Origin: Terripilifer sp031921685 | GTDB lineage: Bacteria; Pseudomonadota; Alphaproteobacteria; Rhizobiales; Beijerinckiaceae | Direction of reading: 5' to 3' | DNA: 64,000 bases | Assembly: GCF_031921685.1 (NCBI RefSeq) | Contig: NZ_JAPDHU010000003.1 | Location: 682,001 to 746,000, forward strand | Shown here: positions 26,730-35,541 of the stretch, piece after piece | Layout of the letters: each line of letters opens with the position of its first letter | Position numbering within the stretch: position 1 is the first letter of the stretch | Program-made: the position numbers and the translations under genes | The notes under the pieces: model-generated | Seen by the model: the letters and a program-made list of their open reading frames with translations, nothing else | Database searches by the model: none | Told to the model about the DNA's origin: nothing

Positions 26730-28016
26730 CTATTTTTGGATTCCAGTCGGCAGAATAGGATTGAGGCCCGAGAAGGCGCGAACATTCAGGGCTGACGGAA
26801 GAATGCTTCTCTGGACCCTGATGACGTCTCCCGGCAGAATTTCTGTGTGCTCTTCAGCATCGAACGTCCGGGCCTTTCCATCCTGAACCCGCACGACCGT
26901 CAGGCTGCGTGTTTCGATGGCGCCGTCAGTGTTTCCAACGAGCGTGGGAACCGTAACTTTGGCTTCGAAAAGAAGATGCCGATTGGTCTCGTATTTGACG
27001 CCAACGTCATCGAGGTCCATGCGAACCTTCTGAACCTCAGCGGTCAAAGAGGCATTCCGCTCGCTCTTCAGATCGAATATTTTCTGATCGGCCTGCGTAA
27101 TGCTTTGGCGCGACCGCAAAATGAGCGTCTGGAATCCCTGCTCGTTCATCTCAAGCTGCGCTAGCATTCGTTCAAGGCCCGACAGACGAGGTATGGTCGA
27201 CAGACCGCGCTTCACCAGATCGCGAACCTCGGTGAGTTCCCTTTCGACACTGGCCGATTGAGCTTTATTGGCCTGAATCTGACGCGAGATCGCCTCGATC
27301 TCGCGCTCATACAGCGCGCGATTCTGCTGCAAACTGTCGATCTGGGTTTTCAATGCCTCCACGTGAATGTTCAGCAGCGAACGCTCTTCAAGGATCAGCT
27401 GTTGCAGTTCGCCGTCGTTCTGCGACTGCCTGACGAGATCGGCTGGAAACTGGATGTCGCTTGCCATCGTCAGTTCGGCGTTGAGACGAGCGCGGCGGGC
27501 CATCAACTGATTATATCGTCTGACGAGAGTCTGCATCTCGCCTGTGATATTGATGCTGTCGCGATCAAGCCGCATCAAGCCGGGATCGTTGAACCGCAGC
27601 CATCCACCGGCCAGACTGACGACCTGCAGAATAGTCATCCCCGGACGGAAACGGTACTCGCCCGGCTTCTGCACGTCGCCCAGGACATATACCGGCCGTG
27701 TTTCAAGAACTTCGACCGACGTACCGGGCTTATCTGAAATGCCCGCGCGCACGAAGCGCTCGGAAATCCGGTTCGCGATCTCTTCCGTCGAGAGGCCGTC
27801 GACCGCAATCTCCCCGATCGGCGCGATGGAAATCGTTCCGTTGGCGCGGACAGTGTGCTCCCCGCTCAACTCGGGATATTGAAAGATTTTGATCTTGAGT
27901 TTGTCGTCGGCACGAACGACATAGTCGGACATCGCACGAACCGCTCCGCCCTGAAACAGGCATAGAACCAGGGCGATCGATCCGGCGGCCTTTGTCCATG
28001 AACGATTCAGGTTCAT
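26730..28016 (-). CDS. Polysaccharide export outer-membrane protein, ExoF-like, with coiled coil
   Basis: The 428-residue protein starts with a signal peptide ending near GGAVRA (residue 28). A Poly_export domain (YVVRADDKLKIKIFQYPELSG) and an SLBB-like segment (RPVYVLGDVQKPGEYRF) follow. A long Gln/Glu/Arg-rich coiled coil spans about residues 165-320 and a second SLBB-like segment ends the protein. This matches rhizobial ExoF-type exporters. The ATG at 28016, with AAAGG eight bases upstream, is used; an in-frame start at 28235 would run into the chain-length gene. Upstream by 17 bases is a co-polymerase gene, so the pair likely forms a trans-envelope export channel. Confidence 0.88.
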   Translation of the reverse strand: MNLNRSWTKAAGSIALVLCLFQGGAVRAMSDYVVRADDKLKIKIFQYPELSGEHTVRANGTISIAPIGEIAVDGLSTEEIANRISERFVRAGISDKPGTSVEVLETRPVYVLGDVQKPGEYRFRPGMTILQVVSLAGGWLRFNDPGLMRLDRDSINITGEMQTLVRRYNQLMARRARLNAELTMASDIQFPADLVRQSQNDGELQQLILEERSLLNIHVEALKTQIDSLQQNRALYEREIEAISRQIQANKAQSASVERELTEVRDLVKRGLSTIPRLSGLERMLAQLEMNEQGFQTLILRSRQSITQADQKIFDLKSERNASLTAEVQKVRMDLDDVGVKYETNRHLLFEAKVTVPTLVGNTDGAIETRSLTVVRVQDGKARTFDAEEHTEILPGDVIRVQRSILPSALNVRAFSGLNPILPTGIQK

Positions 28017-28033
28017 CGTAATACCTTTCCGCG

Positions 28034-29575
28034 TCATGAGGCTTCGATGGGCTTTCCACGGCTGAATGAGCGTCGTCGGTAAACCAGTGCGGCTTCCGCT
28101 TCCCAGAGCTTGTCTCCAAATTGGCCAATCATCCGACGATCGACCATGTTCAGGACCGCCCCGATAAAATCCGACGGTACGGCGCGCGATACAGTAAAGG
28201 CGCGCTCGATCTGCTCGATGTGCGTGCTTCCCCACTTAACGACCAAGAGGACGCCATCGAGATTCTGCGTGGCCATCCGGAATTCAGCGCCCCGTTCGAG
28301 CGGCGGAAGATTGACCACGATCAAATCGTAATCGGCCAAGAATTCCGGAGCGCAATACGCAGTCCAATTCCGGGCTTGGTCTCCGTTATAGGCAGCGGGT
28401 GGTGCAAGATTACCGATGGCACCGGCCGATAGCTCTTGCATATCGACGCGCCCAGCCGTCGTCGGTGATCCCGATACTGAGAAGAAACGAGGTGTACCGC
28501 CCGGACCAGTCTCGACGAACAACACTTTCTTCCGACTACAAGCGGCCATTCGCGCAAGATGGCTCGCCACGGTCGAGGCCCCCTCACCCGCGATCGATGA
28601 TGCAATGCCGACGATACGCGCCCGCGCGCTTTCAATTGCAACAGCGGCTCGAAGAAGCGTCTGGTTCAGCAACGCATCCGGCAAGAACTCTTTTTGGCCA
28701 GCTGGCTTCCCCGAATGAAATCGGCCGGCTAATGCCGCTCGCTTGTCGTCGAGCACAGGAATAGCCCCAATGCAGTCCACGCCAAAGTGCTCAACCTGCG
28801 CGGAGCAACGGATGGTCTTGTCTGTGAAATCCAAGAACACAGCCAGCACCGATCCGATCCCAAGCCCCGCGACCACAGCGCCCAGGATGATGAGGATATT
28901 TCGCGGCCCATTCGGCTTCTCGGGCGCGAGAGCCGGCGTCATCACATAAGCACTAGGGCCCAGCCCTTGCAGTCGTTCCCGCTGCAGCGGCGACCTGTTG
29001 CCGTCCTGCTCCGCGCTGACCCGCGCTTGAAGCATCACCTGACTGATACCGTTTGCAATACGCTCCGATTTTTTCGGGTCCGAGGTGGTGACATTGACCA
29101 GAATGGTATGGCTCGTCCCGACCCTTTTGACCGTGATATGCCTTGCAAGGGAATCAACCGCGACCTCCTGCATCCTTCGACTTTCATCGAGTGACGCCTG
29201 CAGCGACCCGGTGATCCACTGCACACTCCGCTGGAGCAGCGTCATCGCGGGCACAAATTCGCGGTCCTGGGTCAGATTCAGCGATTGAACGACTTTGGAG
29301 AGTGTGCCGCGCGCGCGAATAATTTCGATTTCGTTCTCGACCTGCGTGAGATCGGCACGCCCCGGTGACACGATAAGGTCGGGCCCCGGTTGAATTTCCC
29401 TGAGATAGATCAAAAGCTGCGTCGAAGCCGTATAGCTGACCGGCTTCATCAGAACGGCGAACATTCCAAGAAGCACCGACGCCGCGACGCACGCAGCGAC
29501 GACATTCCACCGACGGCTCAGGCTCGGCAGACCGTAAGTTGCTTCCAAATGAAGTTCTTCTATGTGGAACGACAT
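28034..29575 (-). CDS. Second polysaccharide co-polymerase (Wzz/Wzc-like) with degenerate ATPase domain
   Basis: This 513-residue protein parallels the one at 8653-10221. Membrane spans lie near residues 27-45 and 232-252, a short Wzz region lies between them, and shared motifs include GPDLIVSPGRADL and LGPSAYV. In the cytoplasmic P-loop domain, Walker A reads IAGEGAST without the lysine, and the later strand is VLFVETGPG in place of the DxD motif. The Walker B-like strand is IVVNLPP. ATP binding is therefore doubtful and tyrosine kinase activity unlikely, as the tail has only one tyrosine. It probably acts structurally with the ExoF-like protein encoded 17 bases downstream. Confidence 0.85.
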   Translation of the reverse strand: MSFHIEELHLEATYGLPSLSRRWNVVAACVAASVLLGMFAVLMKPVSYTASTQLLIYLREIQPGPDLIVSPGRADLTQVENEIEIIRARGTLSKVVQSLNLTQDREFVPAMTLLQRSVQWITGSLQASLDESRRMQEVAVDSLARHITVKRVGTSHTILVNVTTSDPKKSERIANGISQVMLQARVSAEQDGNRSPLQRERLQGLGPSAYVMTPALAPEKPNGPRNILIILGAVVAGLGIGSVLAVFLDFTDKTIRCSAQVEHFGVDCIGAIPVLDDKRAALAGRFHSGKPAGQKEFLPDALLNQTLLRAAVAIESARARIVGIASSIAGEGASTVASHLARMAACSRKKVLFVETGPGGTPRFFSVSGSPTTAGRVDMQELSAGAIGNLAPPAAYNGDQARNWTAYCAPEFLADYDLIVVNLPPLERGAEFRMATQNLDGVLLVVKWGSTHIEQIERAFTVSRAVPSDFIGAVLNMVDRRMIGQFGDKLWEAEAALVYRRRSFSRGKPIEAS

Positions 29576-29664
29576 TGGATTTCCGATCCTATGCGGCCAA
29601 ATTCTCGAACGCGCATTTTTGAAAGGCGCTTTCTATTCTCAATAGTTTTGCGACATCCAACGCT

Positions 29665-30366
29665 TCACGAGGAATCTGTTAGCGGAGTTTTGGATATGGT
29701 CACGTCCAGCCGTTCAGCATCCAGGATTTGCGTTGCCCGCATCCAAACAAAGGCTCGGTTCCAAACCTCCCAATTCATCCCTTCCATGATGAACTCATAG
29801 TCCTTCGGAGTGAGCCGTTGGAGAATCAGTTCGGCGACCAAGCGAGCTCGGTCTCCATCCGCATCGTTGGATTTTTTTCCGGCCGTCTTTGGAGTTTCAG
29901 GCCCAGCCAAAAATGACGAGGAAAGCTCCTTGCGCGCCGGCCGCCGATCCGCGCCCGCCTCGGCTTTCGGCTTTGTATCCGAGATTTGCGAATAGAGTTC
30001 GCTGCGCGAAACACGCTCGCCGCTCTCAAGCCGCTTCAAAATGGTATTGCGAACGGCGGGGGGAGTCGTTTTGGAAAGATAAACCCGAAGCGTCGACGGC
30101 ACCATAAGCGCCACAAGCTTCGCATCCGACTCGACCTCGCGCGCCAGTTTCATCAGATCCTGCGCGGTTCTGATTTTGAACTCACATGCCTTTTCTACCC
30201 ATTTGACGAAAACGCCATGCGGCAGCTTTTCCTTAACACGCAGAAGCTCTTGCCCGATTTCGACGGCGTGCTCCGTAGCAGCGCGACGAAGCGCTTTAAT
30301 CCTCAGTGCAGCTTCTTGCAGCTCCTTCGCGGAGAGCTCTGCGTTCAGGTACACAACACGCTCCAC
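29665..30366 (-). CDS. DUF3102 family protein
   Basis: The 233-residue protein has the DUF3102 pattern: a helical N-terminus (ATEHAVEIGQELLRVKEKL) followed by HGVFVKWVEKACEFKIRTAQ near residue 50. The middle (about 125-165) is charged and low-complexity. The C-terminal part contains LTPKDYEFIMEGMNWEVW. DUF3102 is found in phage- and plasmid-associated or putative DNA-binding proteins, with no settled function. Translation likely starts at GTG 30366. It is followed 89 bases later by the second co-polymerase gene. A regulatory role for the export genes is possible but unproved. Confidence 0.7.
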   Translation of the reverse strand: MERVVYLNAELSAKELQEAALRIKALRRAATEHAVEIGQELLRVKEKLPHGVFVKWVEKACEFKIRTAQDLMKLAREVESDAKLVALMVPSTLRVYLSKTTPPAVRNTILKRLESGERVSRSELYSQISDTKPKAEAGADRRPARKELSSSFLAGPETPKTAGKKSNDADGDRARLVAELILQRLTPKDYEFIMEGMNWEVWNRAFVWMRATQILDAERLDVTISKTPLTDSS

Positions 30367-30950
30367 TCAACCCAGAATGGAAATGAGATTACGCTTGCAA
30401 GATCACGCAACTAAGCGAGCAAAGGGATTGCCATCCACGCAAATGAGGTAGCCCTTTCGGATTAAGCCATTGTGGACTGTTGCCTGAATCAAAAGTTCCA
30501 CGATGGAAATTAATCGCTGCGCGATGGCGATTTTTACATCGCTTGCGAACGCGAGACGGCGAAAGAATCTTGCCGCGATGCGTCCCTCTCGTCGACGAGC
30601 AGTTCCCATCTTACGTTCCAAATTCCACGAGGGTGCCAGTCGTCATCGCTGCCCATAATCCCGATGAGGCGGCCGACGCGATGAGTGACTTTCTAGCCAT
30701 CCCGGTCGCGGAAACGACCAAACTTGCCTCGTTGCGAAAACGCTGAGCATCGTGTCGCAACGCCACCGAAGGCACGCGATTTTGCTAAACGCAAAATCCC
30801 GCCGAAGAGGCGATCAAAATCGCTATGGAAACGGCCCGAATAGCGGCTTGAGCTCCAACTGCCCAGCAACGGCGCTGCGGTTGTCACGCAAACACGAAGC
30901 GATCGACGAGGCTTCAAACTGAAGCGCTCAACAACCACTCGCTTTTCATC
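30367..30950. other. 584-base region without a supported gene
   Basis: Short open frames exist on both strands (for example 30480-30746 forward and 30693-30938 reverse), but none has a good ribosome site or recognisable motifs. A small inverted repeat, GCTTCA-AAC-TGAAGC, lies near 30912-30926, downstream of the ptsN stop in the direction of transcription. It lacks a T-run, so it is a weak terminator candidate. The promoter for the DUF3102 gene should lie close to 30370-30500. Confidence 0.4.
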
Positions 30951-31403
30951 TCAGAGCACTGGCGCGGTAATCGTGGCAAACAGTTCGGCCTGAGTTTTGG
31001 ACTTGCGCATCTTGCTCACGGTATCCGCGGATCGCAGCGTCCGCGCCACCAGAGCAAGCGGTCCCAGTTGTTTGTTTTCGACGTTGGACGGCAGGAGCAG
31101 GATGAAAACGATGTCCACGCCTTGACCGTCTATGGCGTCGAATTCAATCGGCTGCTTCAACTTCGCGAGCAAGCCACAGGGCCGTTCCAGCGCATCCAGT
31201 CGCGCGTGTGGAACGGCAATCCCTCCGCCCAGTCCGGTCGATCCCAGTTCTTCCCGCTTCAGAAGACTGTGCGCGACGTCCTCGCTCTTCAATCCGATCC
31301 GCGTGGCCGCATTCGCGGCGAGATCCTGCAATAGCGAACGCTTATTGGACGATCGAACGTCAATCAGCACGCTGTCTTGCGACAATAGATCAGAAATGTT
31401 CAT
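30951..31403 (-). CDS. ptsN: PTS IIA-like nitrogen-regulatory protein (PtsN paralogue)
   Basis: The 150-residue EIIA(Ntr)-type protein keeps the phosphorylatable-histidine motif GGGIAVPHARLD near residue 64 and the FILLLPSN strand near residue 98. GGAG five bases upstream supports the ATG at 31403. In E. coli, EIIA(Ntr) binds KdpD and modulates kdp expression. Here the gene is the last of the kdp cluster, 41 bases after kdpE, so a dedicated regulatory role in potassium homeostasis is likely. Most alphaproteobacteria carry another ptsN beside rpoN; that copy is not in this window. Confidence 0.85.
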   Translation of the reverse strand: MNISDLLSQDSVLIDVRSSNKRSLLQDLAANAATRIGLKSEDVAHSLLKREELGSTGLGGGIAVPHARLDALERPCGLLAKLKQPIEFDAIDGQGVDIVFILLLPSNVENKQLGPLALVARTLRSADTVSKMRKSKTQAELFATITAPVL

Positions 31404-31444
31404 GATCACTCCAAGAAGGCGCCGCGTTGAATGCGCCGCGCTCC

Positions 31445-32167
31445 CTAACCGGCCTGTAGGCCGGTGGATTTACCTATTTCGTCCGGCGCGCGCAATCTAT
31501 AGCCTATCCCTGTCTCGGTCAGCACAAGTTGCGGGCGCTCCGGATCCACTTCGATCTTCTGGCGGAGTTGACGAACGTATACGCGAAGATACTGGGCATC
31601 GGTCAGCTCGTCCCAGAGCTGCCCGAGCAAAAATCTATGGGTCAACACCTTTCCAGCGTGCTGAACCAGAATTCGCAACAGCTCATATTCCTTCGGCGAC
31701 AGTTTGACTTCCTTCCCACTCACTTTGACGATGCGCCGCACGAGATCGACCGATAGATCGCCGCTCACGAAGACAGGTCGCTCGCCGAGAACCTGCAATT
31801 GATGGCGCAGAGCCGCTCGCATGCGTGCCAACAGTTCATCCATGCCAAATGGCTTGGTGAGATAGTCATCCGCGCCGGAATCAAGCGCTTGCACTTTACC
31901 AGCCTCGTCGCCGCGACTCGAAAGAACAATGATGGGCACGCTCTCGTTGCGGCCCCGTATCATTCTCAGAAGGTCATGGCCCTGAATGTCGGGAAGACCG
32001 AGATCGAGAATGATCAGCGCCGGCGCCTCAGACAGAAGTTCCAGCGCCATCTTGCCGTTTGAGGCCTCAAGCGCCTCATATCCTTGCGTGCTCAGCCCCA
32101 TACGCAGGAGCTTTCGTATCGGCGGCTCGTCGTCAACAATCAAGATCTTGATGGGAATCGTACTCAT
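31445..32167 (-). CDS. kdpE: Response regulator KdpE
   Basis: The 240-residue OmpR-type regulator has a receiver domain (IKILIVDDEPPIRKLLRMG at the start, phosphoacceptor aspartate in LIILDLGLPD near residue 55, lysine in YLTKPFG near 105) and a C-terminal winged helix (about 135-230). It is the partner of KdpD and activates the kdp operon when potassium is scarce or turgor falls. Its ATG overlaps the kdpD stop as ATGA, indicating translational coupling. Confidence 0.94.
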   Translation of the reverse strand: MSTIPIKILIVDDEPPIRKLLRMGLSTQGYEALEASNGKMALELLSEAPALIILDLGLPDIQGHDLLRMIRGRNESVPIIVLSSRGDEAGKVQALDSGADDYLTKPFGMDELLARMRAALRHQLQVLGERPVFVSGDLSVDLVRRIVKVSGKEVKLSPKEYELLRILVQHAGKVLTHRFLLGQLWDELTDAQYLRVYVRQLRQKIEVDPERPQLVLTETGIGYRLRAPDEIGKSTGLQAG

Positions 32168-34887
32168 GCAGCCGTATCCAATTTTTGCACGCGCGTTGGC
32201 ACCGGCAAAGTTATCGTGAGCGAGGCCCCTGCGCCATCCAAGCGGTTGGCGGCGGTGATTGAGCCGTGCATGGCCTCCACGAAGCCGCGCGCGATCGCAA
32301 GTCCAAGCCCCGTTCCCGCGCGAACGTGATCGCCTTTCTTCGCCCGATAGAACTTGTCGAATATCCTCTCCAGATCCTCGGGCCAGATGCCGGGGCCTTC
32401 ATCGAGGATTTGCAGGTGTACAACCTTGTGATCGCGCCAGCCGCGGATCGAGACCGTACTTCCAGCCGGAGCATATTTGGCCGCGTTATCGAGCAGATTG
32501 AAGACCACCTGCTCGAAAAGAACAGCATCCAGTTCAAGCATCGGTAGATCCGGCGCAAGCTCCAGTACGATCTTATGATTGTCCAGGATTTTGCTGGCGC
32601 GCTGCAGCGCACTTCCGACAACTTCGCCGAGATCATGCAAGGCGGCATTGGGAACGACGGCGCCCGATTCTAGCTTCGTCATATCGAGCAAGTTGGCGAT
32701 GAAGCGATTAAGACGCTCGGATTCATCGACGACCGTTCCAAGAAGATCCATTTTTTCCGCATCGGAGAGCTTCGATGACAAGGCCCGCAACGTGCTTGCG
32801 GCGCCGAGCACCGAAGCCAAAGGCGTCTTCAGATCGTGGGAAATCGACGTGAGCAGTGCCGATCGCAATCTGTCCGTCTCCGCCGTGCGTTTGGCCTGAT
32901 CGACCGCCTCGACAAGATGCACGCGCTCGATGGCCAGCGCGCCCTGATCCATCAAGGCATCGAGAAGCGGCATTTGATCTGGCGCCAGGATCGGCCCGAG
33001 GCGATCGTCGTCAATGCCCAGAATGCCGATCAAACCACGCCCGGTGCGCATCGGAAGAAACAATCTCTTGGCACCCGGCAAAGTATCCGAACCTCGCCCA
33101 GCGGGGCGATTGTTGGTCCATGCCCAATTGGCAGCGGCAAGATCGGCCTGATCGAGTTCATCCTCGGGAGGATACCCGCCTTTCACCGCAATGCCATCGC
33201 GCTCCGGCAGGAGGATCACTGCGCGCACTTTCAACATCAGCGCCGTCTGATAGGCCGTCACCCAAAGCACGTCGTCGAGCGACGCCGTTCCTGCCAGTTT
33301 CCGACTGAATGAGTATAGATATTCTGTCGTTCGAGCGCGGCTCGCGGTTACCAGCGCTTGAGTTCGAACGCGCGCGGCAACGTTGGAAACGACGACCGCA
33401 ATCAGCATGAAAAACAGAAAGGCAACGACGTTAATCGGTTCCGCGATGGTGAACGTATAGGTCGGCGGCAGAAAAAAGAAATTATAGCAAAGCGACGCCA
33501 CTACGCTGGCCAGCAGCGACGGTAGGAGGCCGTAGCGAACGGCGACACTGACGACGGCGGTCAGGAAAACAAGATCGACATTCTCGATGCCGAACAAGGG
33601 ATGAATGACTTTACCGACACCCAGCGCGGCACCGACGAACAGTAAAGCCATACCGAAGGGAATGGGATCAAACTTCGTCGATGACGTTGCCGTTTGAACC
33701 CCCTTGTCGGGGGTTGCTTCCGACGCAAGGTCATCGCCGGCTATGACATGAACACTGATCTTGCCACCGCGCCGAACCAGATCGTGAACGACCGAGCCGT
33801 TCAGAAGCTCGAACCACCACGAACGGGTCGACTTCCCGACGACGATTTGCGTGACATTGTTCATGCGCGCAAAGTTAAGGATATCATCCGCGATCCGCCG
33901 CTCGACGGAGGGAATCATCAAAGTATCGGCACCCAGCGTGCCAGCCAATCGCATCGTTTCGGTAATCCGGCTGCGATCGGCATCTGTGAGCTGCAGGCTT
34001 CGTCTCGTCTCGATGCAGATGGCTGTCCATGGCGCGTGCAATCGATCCGCGAGGCGCTTGGTGAAGCGCACAAGACCGGCGGAACGCGGGTCCTCACTGA
34101 CGCAAACCAGAATCCGCTCGCCCGCTGCCCACGGCCCCGGAATGGCGTTGGCCTGCATATGATTGAGCAATTGCTCGTCGACGCGCTCAGCGGTCCGGCG
34201 CAGCGCCAGCTCTCGCAAAGCCGTGAGGTTGCCGGGAGAAAAATAATGCTCCAGGGCGCGCGCGGCTTGCGCGGGAACATAGACCTTTCCTTCTTTCAAA
34301 CGCTGGATCAGATCGCCCGGCGTCAGATCAACGAGTGCAATGTCATCGGCCCGATCGATAATGGAATCGGGGACGGTTTCGCGCACCCGGACATGCGTGA
34401 TCTGGGCGACGACGTCGTTCAGGCTTTCGATATGCTGAATGTTGACGGCGGTATAGACGTCGATGCCGTTCTCCAGCAGCTCCTCGACATCGAGATAGCG
34501 TTTAGGATGGCGGCTGCCCGGCGCATTCGTATGCGCGAGCTCGTCGACAATGGCGAGTTTCGGTCGCCGGGCCAGCAATCCGTCGAGGTCCATTTCCTCG
34601 AGCGTCTGGCCCTTATAGGCAAGAGCCTTGCGCGGCAGCACGTCCAGGCCATGGAGCAGCGCCTGCGTTTCCAGCCGACCATGCGTTTCGACCACGCCCA
34701 CCACGACGTCGACGCCAGCCTTCCGCTTGGCATGCGCGCTCTGCAGCATTTCGTAGGTCTTGCCAACGCCCGGAGCCGCCCCAAGAAATATCTTGAGACG
34801 GCCCCGGCTGCCATCCTCCAGCCGGCTTGCCTTCAGCAGAGCATCCGGCGATGGCCGGTGCTCAGAATCGCGGGAATTGACTGCCAT
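32164..34887 (-). CDS. kdpD: Osmosensitive K+ channel sensor histidine kinase KdpD
   Basis: The 907-residue protein has the full KdpD layout. The N-terminal KdpD domain carries Walker A GAAPGVGKTYEML near residue 33. A USP-like domain follows (about 255-370), then four closely spaced membrane spans (about 405-505), a GAF-like region and a HisKA domain with SISHDLKTPL near residue 675. An ATPase domain with DEGPGIWPEDLERIF and GLGLAIARGFVEAM ends the protein. It senses potassium limitation and phosphorylates KdpE. It lies 37 bases after kdpC in the same transcription unit. Confidence 0.95.
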   Translation of the reverse strand: MAVNSRDSEHRPSPDALLKASRLEDGSRGRLKIFLGAAPGVGKTYEMLQSAHAKRKAGVDVVVGVVETHGRLETQALLHGLDVLPRKALAYKGQTLEEMDLDGLLARRPKLAIVDELAHTNAPGSRHPKRYLDVEELLENGIDVYTAVNIQHIESLNDVVAQITHVRVRETVPDSIIDRADDIALVDLTPGDLIQRLKEGKVYVPAQAARALEHYFSPGNLTALRELALRRTAERVDEQLLNHMQANAIPGPWAAGERILVCVSEDPRSAGLVRFTKRLADRLHAPWTAICIETRRSLQLTDADRSRITETMRLAGTLGADTLMIPSVERRIADDILNFARMNNVTQIVVGKSTRSWWFELLNGSVVHDLVRRGGKISVHVIAGDDLASEATPDKGVQTATSSTKFDPIPFGMALLFVGAALGVGKVIHPLFGIENVDLVFLTAVVSVAVRYGLLPSLLASVVASLCYNFFFLPPTYTFTIAEPINVVAFLFFMLIAVVVSNVAARVRTQALVTASRARTTEYLYSFSRKLAGTASLDDVLWVTAYQTALMLKVRAVILLPERDGIAVKGGYPPEDELDQADLAAANWAWTNNRPAGRGSDTLPGAKRLFLPMRTGRGLIGILGIDDDRLGPILAPDQMPLLDALMDQGALAIERVHLVEAVDQAKRTAETDRLRSALLTSISHDLKTPLASVLGAASTLRALSSKLSDAEKMDLLGTVVDESERLNRFIANLLDMTKLESGAVVPNAALHDLGEVVGSALQRASKILDNHKIVLELAPDLPMLELDAVLFEQVVFNLLDNAAKYAPAGSTVSIRGWRDHKVVHLQILDEGPGIWPEDLERIFDKFYRAKKGDHVRAGTGLGLAIARGFVEAMHGSITAANRLDGAGASLTITLPVPTRVQKLDTAA

Positions 34888-34924
34888 CAGACATTCTATC
34901 GCTCATGCCGGCAAGGCGACTGCC

Positions 34925-35530
34925 TCAGTTCGCCGAAGCCCGATCGAGCGCCATATTGAGAGCCAAAACATTCACGCGCGGCTCGCCGAATATTCCGGCC
35001 TGACGTCCTTCTATCCGGTCGGTGACCAGTTTGCGGACGCTATCTTCCGACATTTTACGAGCCTTCGCAACGCGCGGAACCTGAAACAGCGCCGCTTCCG
35101 GAGAGATATGCGGATCGAGGCCGCTACCGCTCGCGGTCACCAGATCGATCGGGACCGGCGCTGAGGGATTCTCCGCCTTCAGCTTCTCGACGTCCTCCTT
35201 GATCCGATCGTTGAGAGCCTTGCTGGTCGGTCCCAGATTCGATCCGGACGAATTCGCCGCGTTGTAGGGAGCGGACACCGTCTTTGTTGAATCGCTGGGA
35301 TCGGGCGCGCTCGTCGCCGACGGCCGGCCATGGAAATATTGATCGCCTGTGAATTCCTGGCCGATCAAGGAGGAGCCAATGACCTTGCCATCCTTCTCGA
35401 TCAGGCTTCCACCAGCCTGGTTCGGAAAGAACAGGCCGGCAATGCCCGTCATGGCGAGCGGATAGGCCAGGCCGGTAATGACGGAGAGGACGATCATCAG
35501 CATAATCGCCGGACGGATTTCCTTTAACAT
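34925..35530 (-). CDS. kdpC: Potassium-transporting ATPase KdpC subunit
   Basis: This 201-residue subunit has one N-terminal membrane span (residues 10-32) and a soluble periplasmic domain with VTASGSGLDPHISPEAA and RVNVLALNMAL, both typical of KdpC. It stabilises the KdpFABC complex and is thought to aid potassium or nucleotide binding. AGGAG precedes the ATG, and the kdpB stop is 11 bases upstream. Confidence 0.94.
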   Translation of the reverse strand: MLKEIRPAIMLMIVLSVITGLAYPLAMTGIAGLFFPNQAGGSLIEKDGKVIGSSLIGQEFTGDQYFHGRPSATSAPDPSDSTKTVSAPYNAANSSGSNLGPTSKALNDRIKEDVEKLKAENPSAPVPIDLVTASGSGLDPHISPEAALFQVPRVAKARKMSEDSVRKLVTDRIEGRQAGIFGEPRVNVLALNMALDRASAN

Positions 35531-35541
35531 GACTGTTCTCC

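Noticed and set aside
30480..30938. Short open frames on both strands between the DUF3102 gene and ptsN
   Set aside because: No ribosome site, no motif and conflicting strands; left as a non-coding region.
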